The notes under the pieces: model-generated
Database searches by the model: none
The model's input: the letters and a program-made list of their open reading frames with translations, nothing else
Told to the model about the DNA's origin: nothing
Program-made: the position numbers and the translations under genes
Shown here: positions 1 through 8,106 of the stretch, one piece after another
Numbering within the stretch: the first letter of the stretch is position 1
How the letters are laid out: each line of letters begins with the position of its first letter
DNA from: Bradyrhizobium sp. in8p8
GTDB lineage: Bacteria; Pseudomonadota; Alphaproteobacteria; Rhizobiales; Xanthobacteraceae
Direction: 5' to 3'
Assembly: GCF_000426845.1 (NCBI RefSeq)
Contig: NZ_AUGD01000013.1
Span: forward strand, 124,001 to 188,000
DNA: 64,000 bases

Positions 1-640
1 CTGACGCTTCGGAACTCCTTGCCGACAACGCCTCGACGATCTCCTGCGTGGTTACGATCGCGCTGGCGTAGTTCGGCATATTGATCTCCAGCGCGGCCCG
101 CATCATGTCGTCGGAATAATCGGCAACTGCGTCCTTGACGACCGTCACGTCGTAACCAAGCTCGGCAGCAAAGCGCACGGTCGCCTCTATACAGGTGTGA
201 GCGACCAACCCTATGACGATCAGCCGTTGGATGCCGTGCCGCTTGAGTTGTAGATCGAGGTCGGTATTCGCGAAGCCGCTAGAACACCAATGTTCGTCTG
301 CCACGATCTCTCCGGGCGCCGGCACGAATTCTGCGCGAAACTCTCCACCCCAGGTGCCGAATTCGAAGCTCTTGTTGTTCCAGGCTCTCCTTTGAATTGG
401 AGCGATGTATTTCCAGGAGGCATAATCACCGGGCCGGTAGCGGTGATGCATGGCATAAAACACACGAATGCCGGCGTCCCGAGCGGTCTGTAGCACCTGG
501 ATCATGTGCGGAACGCAGTCGTTTCTTTCGGCCACGGCCTTGATCCGGGGCCAGATCTTGCCTCCCTCCGAGATGAAGTCGTTGTAGGGATCGACCACCA
601 GCAGGGCGGTGATTCCCTTCTCATAGGACAGTTGCGTCAT
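1..640 (-). CDS. Isochorismatase-family (cysteine hydrolase) protein, C-terminus cut by window edge
   Basis: The frame opens with ATG at 640 and stays open to base 1, giving 213 visible residues; the C-terminus lies outside. The N-terminal strand carries VVDPYNDF (Asp17, usual catalytic Asp) and the nucleophile loop reads AHTCIEATVRFAAELGY, the classic isochorismatase/nicotinamidase Cys signature. The third triad residue, normally Lys before the EHW-type segment, is not obvious: the sequence reads IVADEHWCSSGFANTDLD. Probably hydrolyses an amide or ester of a small molecule in the cytoplasm; substrate unknown. It ends 17 bases after the SRPBCC gene on the same strand, so the two are likely co-transcribed. 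Confidence 0.85.
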   Translation of the reverse strand, partial: MTQLSYEKGITALLVVDPYNDFISEGGKIWPRIKAVAERNDCVPHMIQVLQTARDAGIRVFYAMHHRYRPGDYASWKYIAPIQRRAWNNKSFEFGTWGGEFRAEFVPAPGEIVADEHWCSSGFANTDLDLQLKRHGIQRLIVIGLVAHTCIEATVRFAAELGYDVTVVKDAVADYSDDMMRAALEINMPNYASAIVTTQEIVEALSARSSEAS

Positions 641-657
641 CGAACTCTCCTTTCGGG

Positions 658-1188
658 CTATCGGTTGTTCTGCAGCGCCGCGCGCTCGATGCTGGCGGCA
701 AACAGCGGTGTTTCGCTCTGGTTGTGAGCGATCGAGAAGGGCTGGCGCTGCGCTCGGAACAGCTCGAACGGAATGCCCTGCTTGCCGATGAACGTCATGA
801 ACTCGTCCGTGGCATGCGTTTTGACCCTGTTGGTGAACTCGCATTTTCCAGGTTCGATTTCCTTGACGCTCAGCTCCCAGGTCACGTGAATGGTGGTCCG
901 CCCGTTCGGCGTGAAGACATCGGATGTGGAGTCGAGGATCAGGTGATCTTTGCGGCCAAGCGTTTCCACGTAATGCTGAACCATGAGGCTGCCGCCGATG
1001 ATCTCGACATTGATCGACATGCGCTTGCCATCGGGCGTGGTCGTAAAGCCCGCAGCGATATGCGCAGGCGAACAGCCCTGATACTCGCGCTCGGACAGAT
1101 TGAAGCACCAATTGGGGATATCGATCCGATCGATCGGCGCGTTGATGATGGCTGTGAAGCTGGAATCGACGATCTGGTTGTTGTTCAT
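658..1188 (-). CDS. SRPBCC (START-like) family protein
   Basis: A 176-residue protein. I chose the ATG at 1188 because a GGGAGA-type ribosome site sits just upstream and the longer reading frame to 1311 is Cys/Arg-rich and unconserved-looking. Alternating beta strands, a hydrophobic pocket and a segment ending in TNRVKTHATDEF resemble polyketide-cyclase/START-like helix-grip folds that bind hydrophobic ligands. No catalytic motif can be assigned. It lies immediately upstream of the isochorismatase-family gene, suggesting a shared catabolic role. Family assignment is by fold impression only. Confidence 0.6.
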   Translation of the reverse strand: MNNNQIVDSSFTAIINAPIDRIDIPNWCFNLSEREYQGCSPAHIAAGFTTTPDGKRMSINVEIIGGSLMVQHYVETLGRKDHLILDSTSDVFTPNGRTTIHVTWELSVKEIEPGKCEFTNRVKTHATDEFMTFIGKQGIPFELFRAQRQPFSIAHNQSETPLFAASIERAALQNNR

Positions 1189-1477
1189 CGCTTGATCTCC
1201 CAATGTGTTGCGTCTCATCGACATGTTCGAGCAGAAACCTTCGCGGATCCGCACCGGGCAGACCCTGGCTGTACATTCGGCACTAGATCGCCGTTTGTCC
1301 TGCGACCACATTGCTACGGGTGGCCGCGGTTTGCTCGTTATGCGTTGTTATGGTTCGTTAGCTTCTGCGAGCGGCTCGATGTGCCGAGGATTGCCACGGC
1401 AAATCCGACGCACGGGTCTCGTCTCGGGAGACACCATGAAGCTCGGCATTTCCTTATGCCGGGCCGAGTTCCGGTGC

Positions 1478-2707
1478 CTACCGTTCGCGGGTCGCAAGCG
1501 AGACGCCAACATCGATCGCCAGTGCGAGCATCAGAGCGGCGCCGCCGAGTCCAAAGAGGACCGAATAGTCGCTTCCGGCCTGTGCGAAGATCCACGAAAA
1601 ACCATAAGCAGCAGCCGCCTGGAACAGGGCAAAGCTGGTCGTGGCGTGGCCCCACATCGCTCGCTGTTGCTCAAGCGAGTGCGGCACCAGTTCATGCACC
1701 CGTCCAAGGACCAGGGGCACGATACCGGGCGTGAAGGCGCCGACCACCACGCTTGAGACGATCAATGACACCGGCGCCGTGCTGGCAGTGGGCAGCAGCA
1801 CAGCGGCGGTCTCGATCAGGAACGCCGCGCGCAAAGCCGGACCGAATCCAGACCGGTCGCCCAGTTGGCCGGTGACGAGTGGCCCGACGACCGCGCCGAG
1901 GCCGTAGAGCACCCAGTAGCGGGACCCCGCGGCGATGCCCTGGCCAAGGCCACGCGCTACGAAATCGACGATGAAGACCATGTGCGGCACCAGGGCTACC
2001 GCATTGAGGCCGTATTGGAGCAGGAGCGCGCGGGCAACGAGCGAGCCACGATGGTGCTTCGCTTCATGCAAAGGCGTGGCAACAGGTTTCGCCTCCACAG
2101 GCCAATTCCACCAGCTCGCGATCGTGAGGAGCGCCGAAAGAAGACCAAGACCGTACCAGCTCTGCGACAAGCCCTGCTGCAGCAGCAACGGCACCAGCGT
2201 GCCCGATGCGGCCACTCCCAGGCCCACGCCAGCGAAAATCACGCCGCCGACGATGCCGCGCCGGGCGGCCGAAATGTGCGGCAGGATGACGGAAGCCGTC
2301 AGCACCATGATGATGCCGCCGGTCAGGCCGGACAGGAAGCGCCAAGCGAAGAACCACGCAAACGACAGCGGCGTTGCGCTTGCAAGAAACGAGAGCGTTG
2401 CAAGCAACATCATCGCCCGCAGGGCGCGGACCGCACCGATTCGGGTCGCGAGAGCCCGTGCCGCGAGCGCGCCGGCGAGATAGCCGGCCAAGTTCGCCGC
2501 ACCGAGATAGACGACATCTGACGCGCCGAACCATTTCGCTGCAATGAGCGCCGGAATTAGAGGCGTGTAGGAAAACCGTGCGAGCCCGAGGCCGACCAGC
2601 GATGCAGACAAGCCTGCTACGGCGTATCGCCAGGTTGATCGTGAGTCCAATTCTGGTCGCGGGTGCAACCGGGACTTGATGTGCCGCTTCGTATCTGCAG
2701 TGGTCAT
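1478..2707 (-). CDS. MFS transporter, YbfB/YjiJ type
   Basis: A 409-residue inner-membrane protein with about twelve hydrophobic segments. The N-terminal GLGLARFSYTPLIPAL segment and the following ALAARALATRIGAVRALRA loop are typical of the YbfB/YjiJ (MFS_1-like) exporter family. The start at 2707 follows a strong GGAGG site. Likely a drug/metabolite proton antiporter; substrate unknown. It is the first gene after the tautomerase on the same strand (31 bases apart) and may belong to the 3701-to-1478 operon. Confidence 0.85.
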   Translation of the reverse strand: MTTADTKRHIKSRLHPRPELDSRSTWRYAVAGLSASLVGLGLARFSYTPLIPALIAAKWFGASDVVYLGAANLAGYLAGALAARALATRIGAVRALRAMMLLATLSFLASATPLSFAWFFAWRFLSGLTGGIIMVLTASVILPHISAARRGIVGGVIFAGVGLGVAASGTLVPLLLQQGLSQSWYGLGLLSALLTIASWWNWPVEAKPVATPLHEAKHHRGSLVARALLLQYGLNAVALVPHMVFIVDFVARGLGQGIAAGSRYWVLYGLGAVVGPLVTGQLGDRSGFGPALRAAFLIETAAVLLPTASTAPVSLIVSSVVVGAFTPGIVPLVLGRVHELVPHSLEQQRAMWGHATTSFALFQAAAAYGFSWIFAQAGSDYSVLFGLGGAALMLALAIDVGVSLATRER

Positions 2708-2738
2708 GTCATCCTCCTGCGCGCGAAACCCGAGCGGA

Positions 2739-2975
2739 TCAGTCCGTCCGCGCGGCTCGGCGGCGCCGGAATTCCGGCACGGGCATGCCGCCCCGGCCCC
2801 AATTGTCGGTGTCGACCTCCTCGATCACCACGAAAGTGGAGTCGAGCGGCTTGCCGAGCACGTCGCGCAAGAGCTCGCTCGATCCCTTGATCAACGCAGC
2901 TTTTTCCTTCGCCGTGAGCGACGTCGCTCCCGGCGTCGTTCCCTCGCGGGTTACTTGAATGGTAACGATTGGCAT
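2739..2975 (-). CDS. Tautomerase family protein (4-oxalocrotonate tautomerase-like)
   Basis: A 78-residue protein beginning MPIVTIQVTREG. After Met removal Pro1 would be the catalytic base of the 4-OT superfamily. The central helix KAALIKGSSELLRDVLGKP and strand STFVVIEEVDTDNWGRGG fit the beta-alpha-beta subunit. The reaction is probably keto-enol tautomerisation of an unsaturated acid. It sits between an SDR and an MFS transporter on the same strand, spacing 15 and 31 bases, consistent with one operon. Confidence 0.88.
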   Translation of the reverse strand: MPIVTIQVTREGTTPGATSLTAKEKAALIKGSSELLRDVLGKPLDSTFVVIEEVDTDNWGRGGMPVPEFRRRRAARTD

Positions 2976-2990
2976 GGTCTCGCTCCGCGT

Positions 2991-3701
2991 TCAGTGACCT
3001 GCGCTCTGGCCGCCGTCGACATGGAGGATCTCGCCGGTGACAAAGGAGGCACCCTCGAGGTAAAGCACCGCATCGACGATGTCTGACATCTCACCCATGT
3101 GGCCGACCGGGTGCAGCGCGTCCAGCTGCGCATGCGTCGCGACGGGATGCATCGGCGACTTGATGATCCCGGGCGACACGGCATTCACACGGATGCCGCG
3201 CTTGGCATACTCGATCGCAAGCGACCTGGTCGCGGCATTCAGCCCACCCTTGCTCAGCGAAGCCAGTACCGACGGCACGTTCGAGTTGGCCTGATCGACC
3301 AGCGTCGTGGTGATCTGGACAATGTGACCCGACCCCTGCTTCTCCATTTCCGCAATCGCGAGTTGCGTGACGTTGAAGAAGCCCGCGACGTTCGTTCCCA
3401 TCACCGCCGCATAGTCCTCGGCCGTGTATTGCGTGAACGGCTTTGCGACGAAGATGCCGGCGTTGTTGACCAGCGTGTCGACCCGACCGAAGCGGGCGAT
3501 CGCCTGCGAGACGGCGCGTTCGGCGGTGGAACGATCGGCGATGTCGCCGGCAACGGCGAGGACGTCATCGTCGTCGGATGGCTTGATGGAGCGCGCCGTC
3601 GCCACGACGCGGTAGTTGCGATTGCGAAAACCCTGGACCAGGGCTGCGCCAATACCCTGCGACGCACCGGTGATGATGGCAACCTTCTGCTCGATACCCA
3701 T
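2991..3701 (-). CDS. SDR family oxidoreductase lacking the catalytic Tyr
   Basis: A 236-residue classical-length SDR with an N-terminal TGASQGIG Rossmann motif and LVNNAGIF. The active-site Ser position reads QITTTLVDQ and the YxxxK motif reads ASLSK, so Tyr is replaced by Ala while Lys is kept (checked in the DNA, codons GCT TCG CTG AGC AAG). It may be a reduced-activity or substrate-specialised subfamily member, or a binding protein. First gene of the 3701-to-1478 group and divergent from the LysR gene at 3912, which is its likely regulator. Confidence 0.85.
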   Translation of the reverse strand: MGIEQKVAIITGASQGIGAALVQGFRNRNYRVVATARSIKPSDDDDVLAVAGDIADRSTAERAVSQAIARFGRVDTLVNNAGIFVAKPFTQYTAEDYAAVMGTNVAGFFNVTQLAIAEMEKQGSGHIVQITTTLVDQANSNVPSVLASLSKGGLNAATRSLAIEYAKRGIRVNAVSPGIIKSPMHPVATHAQLDALHPVGHMGEMSDIVDAVLYLEGASFVTGEILHVDGGQSAGH

Positions 3702-3911
3702 GAGAGGCTCCTGTTGCTGGTTTGAAAGCTCGCCAGCGCCGGCTGGCTTGCCTCCTCAGCTACGCTGCGGCGGCTTGCTTGCGAATATCCGCAGCCCGGC
3801 AGACACTCTTTCGCCAGGCGAACGAATGCGGGGCTGGCGCCTCGAGGTGGTTGTCGCGACGAGGCTGAACGCCTAGCCTGCCACCGGAATGTGATGGTGC
3901 GGCAGGAAGGC

Positions 3912-4835
3912 ATGGATCGACTGGATGCGATGAAGGTGTTCGTCCTTGCGGTGGACGAAGGAAGCTTGGCTGCGGCAGGGCGCAAACTCGGCCGCTCCCC
4001 GGCCGCGGTGAGCCGTGCAATCGCTTTCCTGGAGGAGCGTGTCGGCGCCGAGCTGCTGCACCGGACCACGCGATCGATCAAGCTGAGCGAGGATGGCGAG
4101 CGCTATGTCGAGGTCTGCCGCCGCGTCCTCACCGAGCTCGAGGAGGCCGAGGGCATCGCAACCGGAGCGCGCGCGGCGCCGCGCGGCCTTCTCACGATCA
4201 CGGCTCCCGTCGTGTCGGGCGAGATGGTCTTGCGCCCCATCCTCGATGCGTTTCTGGACGCCTATCCCACCGTGTCGGCAAAGCTCCTGCTGTTCGACCG
4301 CGCGGTCAATCTGATCGAGGAAGGCGTCGACGTCGCGCTTCGCATCGGCCCTTTGGCGGATTCGGCGATGATCGCCATGCGGGTCGGCGAGATCAGCCGT
4401 GTCGTCGTGGCGGCGCCGCGCTATCTGAAGCAGCATCCGCGCATTGCCGAGCCCGGCGACCTCGCCAAGCACCAGATCGTTGCCATGGCGCATCTGCCTA
4501 ATTCCTGGACGTTCGCGCCGCAGGCCGGCTCGTCAGCGCCGCGCACGGTCCAATTCACTCCGCGCCTCATCGTCAACAGCACCTATGCGGCAGTAGCCTC
4601 CGCGGTCGCCGGGCGCGGCGTGGCTCGGATGTACTCGTACCAGGTGGCGGAGCCTCTCGAACGTGGCGACCTTGAGATCGTACTGGCTGACCAAGAGGAT
4701 CCCCAGATGCCCGCGCATTTGATCTGCCCGCAGGGCCGGCTCTCGGTGCCAAAGGTGCGCGCCTTCACCGACTTTGCAGTGCCGCGCCTGAAAAAGCAGT
4801 TTGCATCGCTGAAGAGGAGCATCTCGGCACGCTGA
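3912..4835 (+). CDS. LysR-family transcriptional regulator
   Basis: A 307-residue regulator: N-terminal winged HTH (DAMKVFVLAVDEGSLAAAG then SPAAVSRAIAFLEERVG), linker helix and a LysR substrate domain to the C-terminus. I prefer ATG 3912 (MDRLDAMKVF), preceded by GGAAGG, over the in-frame ATG at 3891. It is divergent from the SDR operon across a 210-base gap, the normal LysR arrangement for controlling the divergent genes. Closest in style to the DsdC/AaeR-like group that acts on aromatic-acid or stress loci; effector unknown. Confidence 0.9.
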   Translation: MDRLDAMKVFVLAVDEGSLAAAGRKLGRSPAAVSRAIAFLEERVGAELLHRTTRSIKLSEDGERYVEVCRRVLTELEEAEGIATGARAAPRGLLTITAPVVSGEMVLRPILDAFLDAYPTVSAKLLLFDRAVNLIEEGVDVALRIGPLADSAMIAMRVGEISRVVVAAPRYLKQHPRIAEPGDLAKHQIVAMAHLPNSWTFAPQAGSSAPRTVQFTPRLIVNSTYAAVASAVAGRGVARMYSYQVAEPLERGDLEIVLADQEDPQMPAHLICPQGRLSVPKVRAFTDFAVPRLKKQFASLKRSISAR

Positions 4836-4947
4836 TCATTGCTGCAATTGTTGGCGAGGGCCCATAGACCCGCCGCTTAACATGCTTGAATCGTCAGACC
4901 GGGAAAATTCGGCTAAGATGCTACTTTCCCTTATTGGGGGGCATCTC

Positions 4948-5148
4948 ATGTTCGATACGGCAACCACCGCGCTTTTGCGAGCGGTCCTCGATGAAGTCTG
5001 CGAATGTGTCTCGCAGCGCGAGATCGGTGCACGTACCCACGTCACCTCGAAGATCTTGGAGGCGGCTACCAGGGGGGAGGTTGCTCCGGAGGCTCTCAAG
5101 CAGGTCGGTCGCGATGCCCTCTCGCACGCGCCCACGATGTGGCGCTGA
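4948..5148 (+). CDS. Small hypothetical protein
   Basis: A 66-residue helical protein starting MFDTATTALLRAVLDEVCE and ending SHAPTMWR. A G-rich ribosome site (positions 4936-4941) precedes the ATG at 4948; a longer start at 4882 is possible but its extra residues look non-coding. No signal peptide or membrane segment. It ends 14 bases before the frameshifted gene at 5163 and may be co-transcribed with it. Function unknown. Confidence 0.6.
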   Translation: MFDTATTALLRAVLDEVCECVSQREIGARTHVTSKILEAATRGEVAPEALKQVGRDALSHAPTMWR

Positions 5149-5162
5149 TCTGGAGGGCGGGC

Positions 5163-5569
5163 GTGAATTTCCAGGTCACAGTCCTCAAGATCCTGGCGGC
5201 TTATCCGGAGGGGTTTGCCGTGATGGAGGACCTCAAGAGAGACATGGCGATCCTGGCGACCAGCGGACGCGATTGGCTGATCGGACCAGACGCCTCGCGG
5301 CGCGGGTCCCTGACCTCGACATCTGGTCGCAAGGACTGGTCGAACGCCTAGGCGGAGGATGGAAGATCACCGCCAAAGGGCGGGCGGTGCTCGAGGTCAT
5401 GGAGGCCCGCCCGGCAGTGTTAGAGACGGCTCATCTGCCCCCGGTGGAGAGTCCCAATCCGTCCTCCGAGGAGCCCGTTCCTCCGCTGCGACAGCCCGCT
5501 GATCGTGCCAAGCGGCGCCGGGAGCGGCGCCGCGAGGCCCGTGAACGAGCTAGGGCGAACGCCTCCTGA
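5163..5569 (+). pseudogene. Frameshifted paralogue of the small Arg-tailed protein at 9741-10163
   Basis: From GTG 5163 the frame encodes VNFQVTVLKILAAYPEGF up to SGRDW, then loses homology. The +2 frame continues ADRTRRLAARVPDLDIW and ends in the Arg-rich tail ERRREARERARANAS. Against the intact copy, GATTGGGC has become GATTGGC at about 5273-5276, a one-base loss that splits the gene; restoring one G rejoins the whole protein. The N-terminal part looks like a small winged-helix or helical domain. Either a recent pseudogene or a sequencing error. Confidence 0.75.
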
Positions 5570-5587
5570 GGGAGGGTCGAGCTCCAA

Positions 5588-5615
5588 AAAGCCGCCAGCG
5601 GAGCTGGGCGGCTTT
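5588..5615 (+). terminator. Rho-independent-like hairpin
   Basis: Perfect 9-base stem AAAGCCGCC / GGCGGCTTT around a 10-base loop, preceded by an A run, just 20 bases after the end of the frameshifted gene. The 3' T run is short (three), so strength is uncertain. Confidence 0.6.
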
Positions 5616-6190
5616 CCCGGACTGTCGGGTGCTTCCCAAGCTCAAGCGTGCTGCCGTTACCTTGTTCGCGGCAATGGCGCTCCGACCCACTAAACGAGCT
5701 TCGATTCGGCCACTGGGGGGCCGAGTTGTGCACCGGGTGTCGAGCCCGCCGGAACTCCGCAAGAAGCGGCGCGCAACGCGCCGCAGCGGTCGGTAGCGCC
5801 AATCGGAGATTGCGTTTTGCTCAGCCCACGGCCCATCGGAGGCGGAAGATGCGGAAAGCAAGAGCTGAAAGCTCAGACAAGCCGCACCAGTTTCGCACCA
5901 GAAACAGCCCGATCGAAACGGGACGAACGCCATCGAAATCAAACGAATGCGCAGCAAAATCAACGACGCTCGCCACTCTCCCGTCGCTCATAACGGTCTG
6001 GTTGCAGGTTCGAGTCCTGCCGGGCCCACCATAGTGAAATCATTAACTTCCTGGACCGGGAGCTTATTTGTTGTCTCGCCCACAGAAGCGCGTTCACGAA
6101 AATCAACGGACGTGAATGAAGGCGAGTGGGTTTGCGCGAACGGACAGACTGTCAAGACGGTCTTCTTGCCAGGCAGTTGGCTCCGCAGTG
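5616..6190. other. Intergenic stretch without a supported gene
   Basis: Between the hairpin at 5588-5615 and the end of the regulator at 6191 I find no reading frame with coding character. The only recognisable element is the tRNA 3' half at 5986-6031. A composition shift to A-rich sequence (about 5880-5970) just upstream of it is consistent with a junction between DNA of different origin. Confidence 0.5.
5986..6031 (+). other. 3' half of a tRNA (CAU anticodon), probable att/integration scar
   Basis: The sequence contains an intact anticodon loop CTCATAA, 3' anticodon strand CGGTC, variable loop, a perfect T arm (GCAGG TTCGAGT CCTGC), a 3' acceptor strand CGGGCCC, discriminator A and encoded CCA ending at 6031. 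The matching 5' half (GGGCCCG acceptor strand, D arm, GACCG stem) is absent upstream. Loss of homology exactly at the anticodon loop is typical of att sites of tyrosine integrases that recombine in tRNA genes. Confidence 0.75.
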
Positions 6191-7954
6191 TTACTCTGGA
6201 AGCCCCGCCATCCTCAGACCTTCATAGAAGCGATTGCGCTCCTGCCAGAACGTAGCGTCGCGCGAGGATTCCGACGCTCTCAGGCTGCTCACCGTGTGGC
6301 CTCGAATACGCTTCTGGTATTCGGTCAGATTGTTCCTGGCCTGCTCGCCGCGACCGTGCAGGGCATCGATCGCCGCCCGCCATTGCCAAGCAAAGCCGTT
6401 TTCGGGACTACTGATCGTTGCCTGACGCATGTGCGCGTAGGCAGCTTCATCATGATGAAGGTGAAATTCAGCCATCCCCAAGGTAAAGTAGCCAAGGCTC
6501 ACCTGTTCAGCATCGATTGGATCAAGACGGAGCGATAGCATAACCGGGGCGGCTACTTCTGCTGGACGGCCCTGTTGCAGCCTCAAGAAACCCAGCCGTT
6601 GCAACGCCCGCGGTTGATTCGGATAGAGTGATAGCACGCGCTGAATCGCCTGCTCCGCATCGTCGATCCGACCTTGCGCGGATAATACCAAGCTTCGCAC
6701 GTAGTTTGCGCGGGGATCGTTAGGTTGCATGGCCAATGAACGATCGATCGCTTGCGCGGCGAGCGCGGTCTGAATGTCCGGTGCCTTGCTCCAGCGCGCC
6801 AGCACTTCGGTGATGTGACTAAGGGCAAGTCCCGCCAGCGCAGAGGCCGAATCGGGGTCTATCTGCAACGCCTGCTCGAATAGGGCCCGCGCCCGCTGCG
6901 GCTCTTCTCGTGTATGGATGCGCTTCAGCAGTCGCCAGCCGTGCAGCGTGGGATCGATAGCGGCAAACTTTCGCCCGCCGTAGGGCCGGTCGAAAGGCGT
7001 CTCGGCCTCGTCAATGCGTACTTTCAGCTCGTTGGCGATACGCGGCGTGATGTCCCGGCGCCAATTCCATCCGGCTTGTTCGGCATAGTCGAACCTACCC
7101 GACCACAACAGCGCCCCAGTGGCGCTCGCCTGCAGTTTCAGCACGATCGAGACAGCTTCTCCCTGCCGCTCTAAGCTGCCGCCCAAAACGTAGGCGACCG
7201 CCAGTCGGCGGCCGATGCTCTGTGTATCATTGTCGTAGCCGGCCGGCGAATGCCCCGCTGGATATCCGATCACGAGTGTGTCTGGGAGGCGAGACACTTC
7301 GATGGTGAGATCTTCAGTAACGGCCTCGGCGAGTACAGCGGCGCTGTCACCGCCGATACCTGCAAGTGGCAAAATCGTGATCGTGTTCTTGCTGACGAGG
7401 GCGCCGTTTTGTCCACGATGCATCAGCCCGAACCAGAGCACTCCTGCAAGCGCAGCAATACATATGGTCACGAACGCCAGCAGCCACGGAAGTGATCCGC
7501 GACGCTGCGCCCCCTGCGCCGCGGAGCCGAGCGAGTCGAGGGCACCCGCACCCTGTCCGCCCCCCTGATCGAGGGGCAGCGTGTCGACGGCAAGCGCGTC
7601 CAGCAAGTAACCACGGCGAGGCACGGTCTTGATCAGGCGTTGATCGCTGTCCCCGAGCGCGGCTCGCAGTTCGCTGATGCACTGAACCAGAGAATCGTCG
7701 GTTACTGCGACATCGGACCAAACGGCTTCAATGAGCTCATCCTTGGTTAGAAGCTGACCGGGATGACGGGCGAGGTAAACCAAGAGCGCAAAGCTCTTCG
7801 GGCGCAAGGCTACCACGGCGCCCCTAACGCGCAATTCGCCACGGCCCGGGTCAACATCAAAGCCACCAAAGTGAAGACCGCCACGGAGAGTCGGGGCCGG
7901 CTTGTCACCACCAGCCGCGTTTGGCTTCGTTTTCGTGCCAATTTCGGCGTTCAT
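6191..7954 (-). CDS. CadC-like membrane regulator: winged helix, one TM segment, TPR domain
   Basis: A 587-residue protein from ATG 7954 (MNAEIGTK). An OmpR/CadC-type winged helix occupies about residues 25-117 (FGGFDVDPGRGELRV ... LRPKSFALLVYLARHPG ... RLIKTVPRRGYLLD). One membrane span (PWLLAFVTICIAALAGVLW) lies near 155-175, then a CadC/adenylate-cyclase-associated periplasmic region and TPR-like helical repeats from about 330. Membrane-anchored one-component regulators of this type bind DNA directly. Divergent from the amidase at 8107, which is a plausible target. Confidence 0.85.
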   Translation of the reverse strand: MNAEIGTKTKPNAAGGDKPAPTLRGGLHFGGFDVDPGRGELRVRGAVVALRPKSFALLVYLARHPGQLLTKDELIEAVWSDVAVTDDSLVQCISELRAALGDSDQRLIKTVPRRGYLLDALAVDTLPLDQGGGQGAGALDSLGSAAQGAQRRGSLPWLLAFVTICIAALAGVLWFGLMHRGQNGALVSKNTITILPLAGIGGDSAAVLAEAVTEDLTIEVSRLPDTLVIGYPAGHSPAGYDNDTQSIGRRLAVAYVLGGSLERQGEAVSIVLKLQASATGALLWSGRFDYAEQAGWNWRRDITPRIANELKVRIDEAETPFDRPYGGRKFAAIDPTLHGWRLLKRIHTREEPQRARALFEQALQIDPDSASALAGLALSHITEVLARWSKAPDIQTALAAQAIDRSLAMQPNDPRANYVRSLVLSAQGRIDDAEQAIQRVLSLYPNQPRALQRLGFLRLQQGRPAEVAAPVMLSLRLDPIDAEQVSLGYFTLGMAEFHLHHDEAAYAHMRQATISSPENGFAWQWRAAIDALHGRGEQARNNLTEYQKRIRGHTVSSLRASESSRDATFWQERNRFYEGLRMAGLPE

Positions 7955-8106
7955 TCGGCGCTCTTTCGGGTGTCGTGGCGCCAACGCGCCTAGCCTCCCC
8001 CAACCGCACAGAACGGCGGCAATGCCGACGTCGTGCTGGTCCGCAATGCTAGTCCAAATCGGACGCCGCGGGAATGGCGCGCCGAAACGGCCCGGAGGAG
8101 CCAACC

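Noticed and set aside
1189..1477. Short reading frames in the gap between the SRPBCC and MFS genes
   Set aside because: No ribosome site, no conserved motif and no G/C third-position bias.
5950..6034. Complete tRNA gene ending at 6031
   Set aside because: No 5' acceptor strand GGGCCCG, D arm or pairing 5' anticodon strand is present upstream.
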